The notes under the pieces: generated by a model
Told to the model about the DNA's origin: nothing
Database searches by the model: none
What the model saw: only the letters and a program-made list of their open reading frames with translations
Assembly: GCA_014529385.2 (NCBI GenBank)
Contig: CM043955.1
Span: 141,080,640 to 141,144,639 of the forward strand
DNA length: 64,000 nucleotides
Source: Adiantum capillus-veneris
Taxonomy: Eukaryota; Streptophyta; Polypodiopsida; Polypodiales; Pteridaceae
Direction of reading: 5' to 3'
Shown here: positions 1 to 12,196 of the stretch, one piece after another
Position numbering within the stretch: the stretch's first letter is position 1
Layout: the number at the start of each line of letters is the position of its first letter
Program-made: the position numbers and the translations under genes

Positions 1-540
1 CATATTGGAGATGGCAATGATGAGGCAAATTTTTTTCCCTTTCTCTTCTTTGTAGGTGATCCTCTTCTAGAAAATCTAGCACAAGATGGGTTTTTGCCTT
101 TTTGTTGGCTCCTTCCTTGGGTTCCTTTGATGCACCTATCTCATCCAGATTCTGATAATCTTCTAGCGATAACAAAGTGAGCATCAGGCCAATCCTTACT
201 AACTTTGTTCCCTTTTTTTATAGGGGAGCTTTGGTCACCTTCCATATCTTCTCCTAGACTACCCAAGCCCATGCTCCATCACCTGCTTTATCAACCTATT
301 CCACAAAATAAATGTTTCTTTAGACATAATGTCAGTGTTGGTGCTACAAAAGCCACCCAAACCATTGTTGTAGGTTTGTGGTTTTTGCATCCTTGACATA
401 GTGCTCCCCATCTCTCCTCCGTTTTTCTTTCCTTTTAGGGGTAGAAGTAGTCTCTCTGTGATAGAGTTTTCTTTGTACCCCTTTCCCTCCTAATCTTTTT
501 GAATACTATTGTAGTTGCACCACATGGCTCACCGCTTGTG
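1..540. other. no gene seen
   Basis: T-rich sequence with short open frames only. None has a recognisable motif or splice-compatible partner. It may be further decayed retroelement DNA, since a Ty3 pol fragment starts just to the right. Confidence 0.4.
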
Positions 541-1240
541 CATGTATCTTATCTTCCTCAAGCTATAGCAGCTGCATGGCTCTAGCCAACTCGAAGGGTT
601 TATCTGGTGGTCTTTTGTATACAAATATTCTCAAGCTTGACACCATATAATTCAAATGGCATGACAACTTTGATTCCATAAATCAGCCAAAAGGGCGTGA
701 ACCTAGTGGCTAGGTTATATGTTTTCTTGAATGCCCACAAGGCTCAGTGAGGCTTTTGTTCCCAGTTTTGTTGAGAATGAGCCACAACATTTTTTAGTAT
801 ATTCTACAAAATCTCAGCCTATAGGTAATACACTATGGACTTCTTGTGTATGATCATGTGTGTGTGAGTAAGTGCATGAATTACCTAATCGAGAAATTTG
901 GTTCCTTGAATATTGATGAGCTCCACTAGGTAGCCAAATTAATATCGAATGTATCTCCAAGAATGTGGAATGAAATGTCCCATTATGGGGGTACCATATC
1001 AAAGTTGAGTGTTTTGAAAGCCTTGTCACATTTGGTATCCCACTCAATTTCCTTCTTCTTTAGTTCATCATTTAGTGGGGCAATTATATCTACTAGGTAG
1101 CACAAATTGCAGGCATGCCGTCTCACTAGGTAGTTATATCTACTAGGTAGCACAAATTGCAGCCATGCCATCTCACTTGTCCTAGAAGTTCCTTGATTGT
1201 TTTTGGTGGCCAAGCTAGATAGATGGCAATCACTGTTCAT
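541..1240 (-). pseudogene. decayed Ty3 (gypsy) pol fragment: RNase H edge plus integrase
   Basis: Read on the minus strand, 1240-983 gives the end of a Ty3 reverse transcriptase/RNase H boundary (IIAPLNDELKKKEIEW followed by CDKAF, matching the usual IAAPL..LLKK..F.W...C..AF). Further downstream, about 940-610, scattered frames give integrase core pieces: a HKKS-like stretch, then ALWAFKKTYNLATRF and TPFWLIYGIKVVMPFEL, which resemble the Ty3 integrase C-terminal core. The two regions are much closer together than in an intact pol, so an internal deletion is likely. Several frameshifts and stops show it is dead. Within it, a stretch of about 52 bp around 1080-1165 is tandemly duplicated (two copies of CTACTAGGTAGCACAAATTG). 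No LTRs were found for it. Confidence 0.6.
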
Positions 1241-1474
1241 TCACGACAAAAAATTGAACATTTATAAGTATTTTTTGATATAAGAATTCAAAAACTTATG
1301 TTTATACAAGTGCTTGGACCAAAAGCTGCATGTAGAAAGTGCAAAATTAGTCACATGTTGTAAAGTCACATGTATGTTCTCTGTACGGAATTATCATGTA
1401 AAAATTGGCACCAATTTGAGAATTTATCTATCATATTTATTATGAGGAAGGACCACCATGCATCTACATAGAGC

Positions 1475-1702
1475 GTATGATGATCACCTGTATACCAACA
1501 ACAGTCTATTCTGCCCTATACCCACACTTCCACCTATTTGAGGCACACATCCCAAACACGTTGGTGACCACAATCTAGCTTCATACCCGTATGATGATCA
1601 CCTACAGACCAACACCAGTCTATTCTGCCCTACACCCACACTTCCACCTATTTGAGGAACACACCCCAAACACAGTGGTGACCACAATCTAGCTTCATAC
1701 CC
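1475..1702. repeat. 114-bp tandem duplication (two copies)
   Basis: Two adjacent, nearly identical units, 1475-1588 and 1589-1702, each starting GTATGATGATCACCT and ending in CTTCATACCC. They differ at a handful of bases. No coding potential is apparent. Confidence 0.8.
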
Positions 1703-2183
1703 TACCCATGATCAAAAGAAGTTTGGACAAATTCTCACAATAATTCCCACATTGTGACTTACCTCAACATCATGAGCTTTTGTGAGGGAGGCATTGCATA
1801 CCTAGCTAGGTATGCGGTGCCTCTCAAGCAGAAGCTCGTGATGTTTTGCATTGCATAAAAACATTGTAAAATATTTTCCTACATGAGAAAATTTCTAAAT
1901 CTTCTTGTGGATGTGCAGTATACACCTTAGGGATGAATGAGTTAGCCCTCCAAGTGAGAAAAATTCTAAGCAAGATGATGGGCCAAGCATCCATCCCACC
2001 TGGCCAATGCAGTCTTAGTGTTTAAAATGAAGGAAGAGACATTCAAAAAAGTGCCGACAGTCGAAGGTGCTATCCACCACACCCTGAGCTCTAAGGCTGA
2101 ATCCCCACCATCAACTTCACTCCAGCCCCACCCTCTCCACTCGCACCCCAAGATACGAGAGTCTATAGTTTGAATTGTAGTCA

Positions 2184-3400
2184 ATGCCTTCCATGGTCAG
2201 CTACATTTCATCAATATCTCCCACTCACCCTCTCCATCTTGCCCCAACAACCACCATTTCACATCCCACCCCCCTCTCAGCCCCTCGGCCTCTCCAACCT
2301 TCCACTTGGTATGGCTCGCAAGATGAACTTGCAACACCCCAAGATTGCAACCAACCCTCTACAAGACTTGGACAATCATTGTATCATGTTTGAGGATATC
2401 TACCTCGTCAGCAACCAGCCCATCAAACCCGACAACTTCATAGATGTTGAGGCCCTCCAAATAAAGTGCACATTTTCCACCACCATGCTTGGCTTGGTGC
2501 AAGCCTGGGTAATGCAGTACATTGCCCTCACCACGTATACACCCTCAAACATGAGTTTTTGGGCACCTTTCAGAACAATCAATCATTGCCCACATTGTCA
2601 ATTGTTTGAATAACATAAAGCAAGGGCAGTGCTCCATCCACGCATATGCCGCCAAAATCAAAAGGCTATGTAACTGGCTAAATATAGCCAACTGGCTCAA
2701 CCCTTTGGTGCAATGCAAAACATTCATTCGTGGGCCACATAACAATAAGCAACACATTAGCTTAGACTTAAATGGTGATATGCTAGACACTCTGGTTGAG
2801 AGAGTGGTCAAAGCCAAATGACTAAAAACACCCATTTCACCTATGTACATCCCCATAGTTGGGAGCAATTTGGTGTCAATTTTGGGTGGAGGAGGGTTTG
2901 CCACTCCAACTTGGCAATTCACAGGTGCAACAAACCCTCATGCTCAAAGAGGAGCTAGTAGTCTGGTGTATGGCAATGAAATTGGTGGTGTGGCACTTTA
3001 GGTCTTCTGGCCCACTATGGTGCACAAGTTGTGCAAAGGAAGGTCATATAGAGGTGGAGTGTCGTGAAGTCCGGCACAACTACTAGACTTGGTGCTCAAT
3101 TTCGAGAAAACCTCATCAAAGAAATATCAAAAGAAGCAAAGACAAGAAATGCAAAGGACAAGGACAAGATGCATCAATGCAAGCCACATAAGTAATCTCT
3201 AGCACCCTATATGATTCCGAGGTCCCAATAGGAACAACAGGCTTAAATGGCCTAGCCATCCCAAAAGTACTCCTAGACAATGGATTGGGATTTAATGTGC
3301 TTTTAAAAACCTTGTTCATCCAGCTCAGGCTAACCAACTATGTGGCAACCCCGTTCATAGTCAACTAGTGTGCCTTGATTGGTTTCATAGAAGTCTTTTA
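2184..3400 (+). pseudogene. decayed LTR-retroelement gag with zinc knuckle and protease remnant
   Basis: Broken frames on the plus strand read as a gag-like protein. A region around 2606-2820 (QGQCSIHAYAAKIKRL, then a conserved 'RGP' segment) resembles the capsid part of plant Ty3 gag. At about 3020-3067 there is a perfect CCHC zinc knuckle (CTSCAKEGHIEVEC; C-x2-C-x4-H-x4-C). Downstream, at about 3265-3350, the frame gives VLLDNGLGFNVLLKTLF, which looks like a retropepsin active-site region with D-N-G in place of D-T/S-G. Frameshifts separate the parts, and the region beyond 3400 is non-coding. It probably belongs to a Ty3-type element older than the others in the window. Confidence 0.55.
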
Positions 3401-3736
3401 GGCATACCTTGAAACTAATTGTAAGAGCGAAGTGTTAGTGTACCTTGACTTTCGTATTTTTGATTTTGCTTGAGTCTCTATGAATTTCTTGGACTATACT
3501 CTAAATTTCAAAAACTCCATTAATTAGGCACGCAGATTCCAAGGGAATATCCAATTTGAAGGGAAAAAGGGAAATCCCCCTGTGTCGTCACATCTGCCGT
3601 GTCAGTCGTCGCCCTCGTCTCCTCTGTCAACGCCTTTCTCAGCTCGTCCATCCTATCGCTCCCCCAACCCATCATCCTGTGCCTCCCCTTCTTGACCATA
3701 GACTGGGCATAGAGTCGGGCACCATCTGCACGTCAA

Positions 3737-3737
<1 letters not shown>

Positions 3738-3786
<49 letters not shown>
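3738..3786. repeat. (GA)n microsatellite
   Basis: Uninterrupted GA dinucleotide run of about 48 bp. Confidence 0.95.
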
Positions 3787-3789
<3 letters not shown>

Positions 3790-4596
3790 TCGTTTGAATG
3801 ATATCTCCCACCATCAAAGTTGCCCTCCTCTAATTGCAGACGACCGCCCCCTCGCCATGGTTGGTGCGTGCAATCTTCTTCCCTCGGTCCGCATCCCCTC
3901 TCCTCAGTTGATGGTTGCATGTACATGCCACACCTCTCTCTATCTGTCCATTTCTGCTTGTGCTGTAGGAGTCCATGGGATGTCCCATTGCTCATCGCAG
4001 CTCAGCTACAATCGACTGCGCCATTTTCCATTGAAATGGTCCCCCTCTCTTCGTGCTACTCTCTATTTTGGCCGACTGGTTTTGATGTGCTACCTGGATA
4101 TGGAAAAATCTCCCTTTTTCTACACTACTCGTGATGCATGGCAATATCCCATGTCCCACCTCCTCCCTCTTCCCCCAAAGCATCCTTGTAAATAAAAAAA
4201 CAAAGAAAAGGTTCTCCTTTACTTTGAATCCAAACGAAGCACCTTGCTAGATTCTTATGAAAACAAATGGAAAAAACGTTTTGGCCACCTATTATTTTTG
4301 GGTCTACATTGGTCCCAATTAATTAATTAGCGGTCCAGATACCTTTTGGTTAGCTTCCAAAAGCAAAGCCTTTGTTGTATCCCTCGTTCCCACAAGAACA
4401 GGCCTCACCAGAGCTCGCCTTCGTTGGGTCATTCCGTGTGCCTGCCTTGCACAAATCCCCCATCCTGTTCTTTGCAGCCTACTTGCACGTCTGACATACG
4501 CAACCACCCGCTAGTCACACAACGAGAGGACAAGGCTCAGGGAGACCGCCACAAGCTCAACACAGCTTTGCCACTACTGTCTTCCTTGCACCAAAC

Positions 4597-4597
<1 letters not shown>

Positions 4598-4672
<75 letters not shown>
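4598..4672. repeat. (GA)n microsatellite
   Basis: Uninterrupted GA run of about 75 bp. A shorter (CT) run of about 25 bp follows at 4864-4888, in inverted orientation relative to it. Confidence 0.95.
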
Positions 4673-4674
<2 letters not shown>

Positions 4675-6025
4675 CTACGCTCGGTCGCATGCACCACACC
4701 TGACCTCAGCAAAAAAACCTCTGCGAATCGACCTTCTCCACCAGCACACACTCACAACCCTCCTCGCCTGTGCTAGCCGCTGCAGGAAAAACCAAGCCAT
4801 AGCGCGTTTCCTTCTCCAGCACCGCACGCGCGCAGTCGGCCTCTGCCCTACAAAAAATCTCCGACTCTCTCTCTCTCTCTCTCTCTCTACTCTTGACGCA
4901 TGGCAGCGCTGTCTCCACCTGCACTCCACCTGGAGTCTACCCCTTTTTCCTCATCAAAGGTAAGGAGGATCTCCTGATATTTCCCCTAATTTGACGTGCT
5001 TACAAAGATTTGGGACACATACTGGCCTAGCTTCTTGAAGTAGCTTCAAAACCTCGATGACCTTGCCTGCTGATTGAAATTAGGAGTAAGGGAATGTTTT
5101 AAACAAAAGCAATCACAGAATAATCATTTGTAAATCCGTTATAGAGATGCATTATATGCATAGGATGCTTATGCTCTAAAAAGAAAAAGAAAAAAACATA
5201 CGTGAGTATGGCGGGGAGGTGGCATCATCCTCACCCACATTTTATAAACCGTAGGAAACGTGCCCTTTTCTCGTATACTTGTTTTCTTCTCCAGTGTTGA
5301 AGAGGGACTTATGCTTCTCCTCTAGTGTTGGAGTTATCTTTTCATTTCAAGTACTACCTTTAAGTTGTCGTAGACTTATGCCGCCTCAAGCTTGACTCTA
5401 ATGATGCAGATAGGACACTCGATTGTAAGTACCTCTCAAGCCATGTTAAGAACCTTCTTTCTACTGTGCATGATGTAGCAAGATGTTCTCTTTTCCACGA
5501 GCATTGCTCCTACAATACGCAGGACAATATTGTTTCCCTCTGTCCACTGTAGGGCAAGGGTCCCATCTTTTGGTTCTCCATGGTATTCATGGATTTCACC
5601 GTATGGAGATACTTCCTTGGTGATGAGATTGCATGCACTCTAGTTGTTCGTAATCTTTCTAGTTGTCCTAAGAGAAATCATAGATAACTTTCCTAAGTGT
5701 TTTGCTTGGATTCTATTCTCTTGTGTGCGCTTTGGGTTGGTAGTTTGCCCCCCTCTCTTCTAGTGTCAATGATATATTTGCTCTCATTTTGGTTATGTTC
5801 AATGGATGATGTATCTCTTGGGTATTAATTTGGAATGACGCATTGACTTGGATGTTGCATTCGATTATCTTTTAGAAGTTGGTGACATTCGTCTCTTTCT
5901 TTCATTGGCTAGATGATCTCTTTACTACTTTTTACTATGTAGTATGTATCATCACCTTAGAGCCTGGTCGCGTGAGGCTGCCAAGCAGCCTCACACAACC
6001 AGGCTGCCAAGCAACCTGTCAAGCA

Positions 6026-6864
6026 GCAAGCCTACCCAGTCAGCCGGATGCCATGCGCCAAATGATTACTTGCGAAGAGTAGGTCTACTTCTCGAGCAGA
6101 AGGCATTCAAAAGGAGGGAGTTCAACGTGGCAGCTCTGATTTGCTTAGAATCCCACTTCTTTTAAGGCCAATATTTTGTATCTTGTTGATTACTAGGTCA
6201 AAACGTGGCTTACGAAGTGCCGTGATTGCATCTTCTCTCTCTAGTTTACCTGTTGGTAATTGGCTGATGAGCAAGCTCTTGCACTCATGCGACCACGCTA
6301 TTACTTGTGTTTCTTTCTTAGTTTACTCATTTAAGAGCATGATCTTATCTTAGCTTTCCTTTTGGGCTTTGGAAAAAACACTACGCAATTATTCTAAGTT
6401 GAGAAAATTTGTGCTTGAAACTTGGAAGCTGGGTAGGCTTGCTGCCAAGCTGCAAGCCTACCCAGTCAGCAAGTTGCCATGCGCCAAATGATTACTTGCG
6501 AAGAGCAGGTCTACTTCTCGAGTAGAAGGCATTCAAAAGGAGGGAGGTCAACGAGCGGGGTGGCAGCTCTGATTTGCTGAGAATCCCACTTCTTTTAAGG
6601 CCAATATTTCATATCTTGTTGATTACGAGGTCAAAAACGTGGCTTACGAAGTGTCGTGATTGCATTTTCTCTCTCTAGTTTACCTGGTGGTAATTGACTG
6701 ATGAGCAAGCTCTTGCACTCATGCAACCAGGTTATTACTTGTGTTTCTTTCTTAATTTACTCATTTAAGAGCACGATCTTATCTTAGTTTTCCTTTTGGG
6801 CTTTGGAAAAAACACTACGCAATTATTCTAAGTTGAGAAAATTTGTGCTTGGAACTTGGAAGAT
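6026..6864. repeat. large tandem duplication, 426-bp period
   Basis: The sequence from 6026 (GCAAGCCTACCCAGTCAGC) to about 6430 recurs from 6452 to about 6864 with only a few percent difference. The second copy has a small insertion near 6554. Shared landmarks include GATTACTTGCGAAGAG and AACACTACGCAATTATTC. The open frames inside are short and not conserved between copies, so I treat it as a non-coding duplication. Confidence 0.85.
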
Positions 6865-7226
6865 GGTCAAAGAAGAGACATTTATCAAGAAGACATGATG
6901 TCAAGAAACATTTATTAAGGAGACAAATGTCAAGGGAATAATCTAAGGATCTCGTGAGAATGTTTGAAGGCTCTCACGACTGAGAGCATATTCACACGAG
7001 GTGAGGTTGATCCCAGCATGGCAGGTGTGGGTTGGTTTCACATAGGGCATAGTTCATTTGCAACATTGAACAAGGAATCACCCTGCTCCACTATGCCAAA
7101 AACGGTTGAGTTAATATTCAACGGTCTCGTTAACCGGCGGTGCCATCATTGTGAGTGGGTGGGCCATGAACTTCCACACAAAGGTACCCTCCACACGGGA
7201 GGGGGTAATTGCTAAGAGCAAGAAGT
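6865..7226. other. spacer, no gene seen
   Basis: It lies between the tandem duplication and the 3' end of the ParB-like gene. One short open frame (6964-7215, +) lacks motifs. A degenerate TCAAGAAGACATTTAT-like repeat occurs at 6873-6930. Confidence 0.4.
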
Positions 7227-8500
7227 CTAACAACATGATGCTATGGTCACACGTTGAAGGGAAATGTTATTGTTATCACCATATCTTGAAGCCAACTCTT
7301 CATTCTCCTTCTCTTCAAACAATCGAAGCTCTTCATCTGACATTTTTAGTCTTGCCTCTTCAACCTTCTTGTTTAGTGCTTTACTTATTTGCACCTAGAA
7401 AAACAAGGGAAGGAGTCAAATCCATTGTGACAAGCATAGCAATACTAAATTCATGTTAGAAATATATGCTACTTAAAACTTACATTAAAAATTAGCTTTC
7501 CGAGATATCTACGTGTAAGAGGATACCAGGGCTCAACACCCTTGGTACTCTTCTTTCTGATACGTGCAATCAACATTCTATCTCTCTTAGGTAGGTCTTT
7601 TAGGTACTCCCCATGATCAACAGAACAAATATTTGCACAATTTACTAGTTCATCCCTCAATGTTGTGGTCACTAAGGCATGTGTATTCAAACTACATGTT
7701 CAAAAGCAAGAAAAATTCACATAAACATAAATAAACTTGAGAACTATCATAACCAAAAAGATAAGGAAGGAGACTCACTAGTTCATCCTCTGTAAACTTG
7801 TAAGAAGTGCAATCTCACTAACCCTGGTAGGGTCAATAATAGTACAAAGAACACGACAATGCTTCACTTTTGTTTCTTTGAAGCATTCTTTAATAGCAGA
7901 TGTCCATGCCACGGTACGATGGTTGCCTTCCCAAACATAGAACATGTGACCCATTAGTTCCTGAAGTTCAGGTTTCAGAATGAGGTCAGCTTCAAACTCT
8001 TTGTTAACCTCATGCCAAATAGGATCCCAATCCCTCTGTATTGCTTCATCCACAATTGAAACTTCTTTGTCCCTCGTCCAAATGGAAACAATAAATGCTC
8101 CTTTCCCTGCCACATAACCCTCTCTAGCAAATGCTATTTTCAAGCCCGAAAGATCATCACAAAGACCCCTAACCCTTGTATAAGGAATTAGTCTACAAAG
8201 AGGAATGGGTGGACAATGGTGACAGCTGAACATCCTTGTTTTCTGAAGAATGTCCTCTCCCATATCCATGTAAATCTTGTTCACTTCATTGGATGGCTCT
8301 ATAGATGGTACCTCTGGCCTAACAACATAAGGGACAATCATCATATTTGCCTCTTGTTGAGAAACCCCTGATGCATCCAGAGTTTGGCTCTCAACCTCTT
8401 CCTCAACATCATTTTGCTCCAGCACTCTGATTATGTCATCTTGACTCTCCTCTTGCATTGAGTCTACATTAAGTTGAGATGAACCTCTGGTTTTCCTCAA
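7227..8500 (-). CDS. ParB/sulfiredoxin-fold-like protein, three exons
   Basis: Three exons join in frame: 8500-7779, 7691-7484 and 7394-7227, about 365 codons. Intron borders are clean (GTGAGT...TGTAG and GTAAGT...TCTAG). Residues 1-90 are acidic and low in complexity. From about residue 95 the pattern IPLCRLIPYTRVRGL, then an 'IAFAREGYV' helix, then YVWEGNHRTVAWTSAIKE is what ParB/Srx-type domains show (V.l..L.P...r, l...G, dGxHR..A). The last exon is a charged helical tail (SDEELRLFEEKENEELASRY). I infer a nucleic-acid- or nucleotide-binding ParB-like fold; function unknown. The start is uncertain: a TGA sits directly before codon 8500 (TTG), so the true start may be the ATG at about 8458 or an upstream exon. 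It is divergent from the SWIM frame at 8697. Because the frame is intact across three exons, this may be one of the few functional genes here. Confidence 0.6.
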
Positions 8501-8593
8501 TCACTTACGACCCCCTGCAATAGCCGGAGGACTGCAAAGAGAAACAAATAAAAAAGTATTTGTTAGAAAAGCATCCCAATTTTTTTTTTGTTG

Positions 8594-8651
8594 AAAAAAA
8601 CACCCCAAAAGCAGGCCGTGCCGACGCGGCCTTCTTTTGAGGTGTTTTTTT
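8594..8651. repeat. imperfect hairpin between divergent genes
   Basis: An inverted repeat with arms of about 25 bp (AAAAAAACACCCCAAAAGC... and ...TTTTGAGGTGTTTTTTT). Its centre is a GC-rich inverted repeat, GGCCGTGCCGACGCGGCC. It lies in the spacer between the ParB-like and SWIM frames. It could be a MITE tip or an RNA hairpin. Confidence 0.6.
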
Positions 8652-8696
8652 GCAATTTGCATGCCATTTATACTCGCAACTTAAATTGGCCAAACT

Positions 8697-9227
8697 TTGT
8701 TGCAACCACAAGAGATACAAATCCTTGAGGAAAATGGATTTTCACTTGAATCAGGTAAAAGCTCAATCAAATCAACTACAACAAATGCCACATCGAGCTC
8801 TTTGCAAGCGCTTAGTTCTTTTCGGCCAAAATTTAGAGATGGTACGCTTGTTAAGTGGAGAGCAAATTTGACCAAAGAGTTCCAGGTTAGCATTCAGAAA
8901 GGAAGAACCTTGTATGCGCAACTGGTTCGTGAGGCCATTGTTTTATGCAATGAGTCTCATATTTTCTACGTAAGTACTGAAGGCTCGCGAGCATTAGGTG
9001 TCAACTACTCAGTGACTCTGGGCGAGTTTCCTCGTTGCACGTGTGAGGGATTTCTGAAAAGAGAAAGCAAGCGCTTGACACACATGCCATGTAAGCACTT
9101 GTACTATGTGTATTTGCAAATATTGGGATTGGATTCATCATCTCACGAGTTCATTCACCAGGCAGCTCTCACAAAAGTCGAATTATTTCAGGCTCTTAGT
9201 GGCAGACGCTACAATGTCACAATTTGA
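8697..9227 (+). CDS. SWIM zinc-finger protein fragment
   Basis: An open frame of 176 codons, starting at a TTG because no upstream ATG is in frame. It is therefore probably the 3' exon or a truncated end of a longer gene. At about residues 112-142 it has a SWIM finger of the form C-x-C-xn-C-x-H: RCTCEGFLKRESKR then HMPCKHLYYVYLQIL. SWIM domains are found in MULE-type and other DNA transposases and in some plant DNA- or protein-binding factors. The wide spacing between the CxC and CxH parts and the following helix (ALTKVELFQAL) differ from typical plant MULE SWIM fingers. The upstream part (PKFRDGTLVKWRANL) is not recognised. With the ParB-like gene it forms a head-to-head pair. Either a decayed mobile-element protein or a host gene fragment is possible. 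Confidence 0.6.
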   Translation: MLQPQEIQILEENGFSLESGKSSIKSTTTNATSSSLQALSSFRPKFRDGTLVKWRANLTKEFQVSIQKGRTLYAQLVREAIVLCNESHIFYVSTEGSRALGVNYSVTLGEFPRCTCEGFLKRESKRLTHMPCKHLYYVYLQILGLDSSSHEFIHQAALTKVELFQALSGRRYNVTI

Positions 9228-9616
9228 CAATCATGTGTGTGAGCATTAAAGCCAACTGAGTCTTTTTGTCTTTTTGAGATGCAAATCGCGACCAAGCAAC
9301 AACTAGAAACTTTTTGGTGTATATTTTACATCGATACGGAGATGCCTCTTTCGCTACTATCTAATGGATCGAAAACTATAGCAATATAAAATCAAAGATC
9401 ATACATTTTGCTATGAAGCTTGGAGTATATTGCCATCATTGTTTTTACTTTTTGTTTTGAAAAAGTGAATCATTGTAAATTATTGTTACATTTTGTTTCA
9501 TTGATCGTACATGAAATCCTTATTTTCAGCTATAGTCTGTCATGTCTTTTTTATAACAAAAATTTAATATCCAAGAGTCTTCCATTTAAATGTGTATTGT
9601 TATTGTTGCAATCTTG

Positions 9617-9650
<34 letters not shown>

Positions 9651-10055
9651 CTCTCTCTCTAGACATGAGATTAGGGTGTATATAAATAAACAATTGATTT
9701 AGGCATTCCATTTGTATTGATCAATGCAGCATGTATCCTCTTGTAGGTAAAGTTCTCTATGTCCTTTTCAAGCACCAAAATTCATTCTTGTCAATATGTA
9801 TTCAAGAACGTGATATAATTTATAGCTTTGTAGTTTTCATGGATAGCTGCATACAAGACCACCTTGTCTAATAGGAGTACCCTTCTACGGAGTACCCTTC
9901 CGCCAAGATTTGCTCGTAAACTAGGATCGCTCGGAAAACATCGCTCGGAGAACGGTAGCACTTCGTGGAGGTCTGTTGAGAGACGAATCATGATGCTTTG
10001 TTTTTTAGGTAATCTATTTATGTATGTGGAAGAGGAAAAGTGTAGAGGCATGTGG

Positions 10056-10115
<60 letters not shown>

Positions 10116-10228
10116 GACCTTTTTCATGGCTGCTTGCAGGTCTCAATGAGGGCTGGAGTGCACATTGCATCGACGTTGAGGGGGCATGATGCGTGCACAT
10201 TCGCGTGCTCCTCTACAGGGGTGGCACT

Positions 10229-10270
<42 letters not shown>

Positions 10271-12196
10271 CGCTACTGTAGATGCTATGCAACAAGTCCT
10301 ATCTCTCTGTCTATTTCAGGTGTTGGAGGTGGTTCTCAGAGATTATATATGGTTCTGGTTGAGGGAAAATGCAAGGGAAGGGGAAGGGGAATGGAGGGTG
10401 ATGCAGGAGGAGAGCTCTGACAAGAGCACACATGAGCGAGGAAAGGGGACAGCGAGAGGGAGGGTTATATGGCAGGACCTTGGAATGGTGCAGAGGAAGG
10501 TAAAGGGGAGCTTTAGGACGGCCTCGAAATCTCAAAACCTCAAGCCAGGATTAGCAGGTGTTGTTTAGTTGAGGTGGTTGCAGTTGCGTCTAACTATTGC
10601 CAGAGAGAGCGTCTGTATGTATGTGTGTGAGGCGGATCCACGTGGAAGGAAATAGGGGATGGGGATGTCATGGTGCAATGGAGCAAAGCAGAGAATAAGG
10701 GAGCTCAATGGGAGAGCTTTGCATGGTGTTGTGTAGAGCAAGGGAGCCATGCCGATGCCTAGAGTAAGGTCGGCGGACCAGGGGGGAGCCATGTTGGCAT
10801 AGAGTAGGACGAGTAGGGTTTGAAGCGTGTGTGATGGCAACATGCAGAGCACCTTTCCTTTGAAATTATGAGATTCCGTTGGAATCTTCGGGGGAATTAA
10901 TTCCAACTTTTAGAAAGGACCCAATAGGCCAATAACTATAGCATGCCAATGTTTTCTCCAATAGAATTACAACTCAGTTTTTGTAACTTGGTGGCATCTT
11001 TGACAAAGAACTAAAGCTTTACAAATACAAGAAGACTGCTATTTTACATACTCCTTTCCCATTTTCAATGCTATTATTTATAGCATGCCAATGTTTTCTC
11101 CAATAGATGGACATCTTAATGTACTCCCCTTAGGGTAAAGGGACCAAGTTAAGGCCACCTAAGCCACGCTAGGGATTGCAGAGCACATTGTGCATCATTT
11201 TAAGCATGGAGGAGTGCAAAATGAAACTAAAGGTGAGATCTACAAGCAGGAAAAAAGTGAGCGCGATCGAGAGTGCGAAAACGACTTACGACATGTACCG
11301 CCAATGGTTGCTAGTGTAACAAAATTAAGGGTTTGAAGCGGCCGTTTTGCCAACAAGGCTTGATCTCAAGATCTCACGATGGAGATTGAACAGTTTCCCA
11401 CTTTACCAATGGTCTCTTCGTGTCTTGCTATTGATGCAAGGTGATTTTAAAGCTAGGGGTAGCAGGGTCCCTCAATAGGGACCCGGATTTTTATTGGCCC
11501 CTTTATCCTAGTGTACTCGGTACACTAGATATGTGTCCTTTTCTTAATGTTCTCCAATAGATGGACATCTTAATATACTCCCCTTCCATTAACACATGTC
11601 CTATTTTATCAGTGTTTCCTAAAGAAGGACAATTCTCAAACAAGCCCTTCTTGTGATAGACGTATGAAATTTTTTTATTTTAAATTTCACATGGCCAAAA
11701 AAATAGCATTTAGAAGGGTAGATGTACATCCACTATGAAAATCTCTAATTGTTTCTCACGGTCTTTTATCGTGTTTTGTAGAGAGAAGGTCCAAAATCAG
11801 CTAGAGAGGGAAGAGAGAGGAGGGCAAGGTTTTTTTTTCCATTTCAAATATTACCGCGATAGTTACCTCTGTTATTGTCGCTAGTATTATCGCGTTTATT
11901 CTCAAAGTGCAATTTAGCGCCTAAACATTCAAATTTTGGCTTAAGCATTCCCCCCCTCTCAAATTTTGGTGTTTTCCTCCCCTGAATAAAAATTAAAGAA
12001 CATTATAAAATTTTTAAATTAAAAAAAAAGATATCAAAACATGGAACAATAGCTAGCTATGTTGGATTACACTTGGTTACAGCTAAAGTAATCACTATCA
12101 CTTGATTAACATAATTTAGCATGCTTCACAAAATTAGAGAGAGGAAGAGGGGGGAGAGAGAGATGCATGGATGACACGACCAAAAAAATTCATAAC
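9228..12196. other. non-coding DNA with three microsatellites
   Basis: About 3 kb with no recognisable gene. It contains (CT)n at 9619-9660, (GA)n at 10057-10110 and (CT)n at 10232-10266. The 234-codon open frame at 9864-10568 runs through two of these arrays and has no domain. A segment around 11069-11110 (ATAGCATGCCAATGTTTTC) repeats one at 10938-10962, so small duplications are present. Confidence 0.5.
10057..10266. repeat. (GA)n and (CT)n microsatellites flanking 120 bp
   Basis: A GA run of 54 bp (10057-10110) and a CT run of 35 bp (10232-10266) face each other as an inverted pair. Confidence 0.9.

Larger units (their letters stand above)
3401..6003. other. non-coding DNA with GA/CT microsatellites
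   Basis: About 2.6 kb in which I see no gene. The long open frames here (up to 205 codons) run through dinucleotide arrays and have no recognisable domain. Segments flanking the arrays are CpG-containing and C-rich, and could be remnants of LTR or UTR sequence. Confidence 0.5.

Noticed and set aside
4346-4963. 205-codon open frame on the plus strand
   Set aside because: It reads through a 75-bp GA array and a CT run, has no domain, and several frames are open across the arrays.
9864-10568. 234-codon open frame
   Set aside because: It is open only because it crosses (GA)n and (CT)n arrays; there is no motif or conserved composition.
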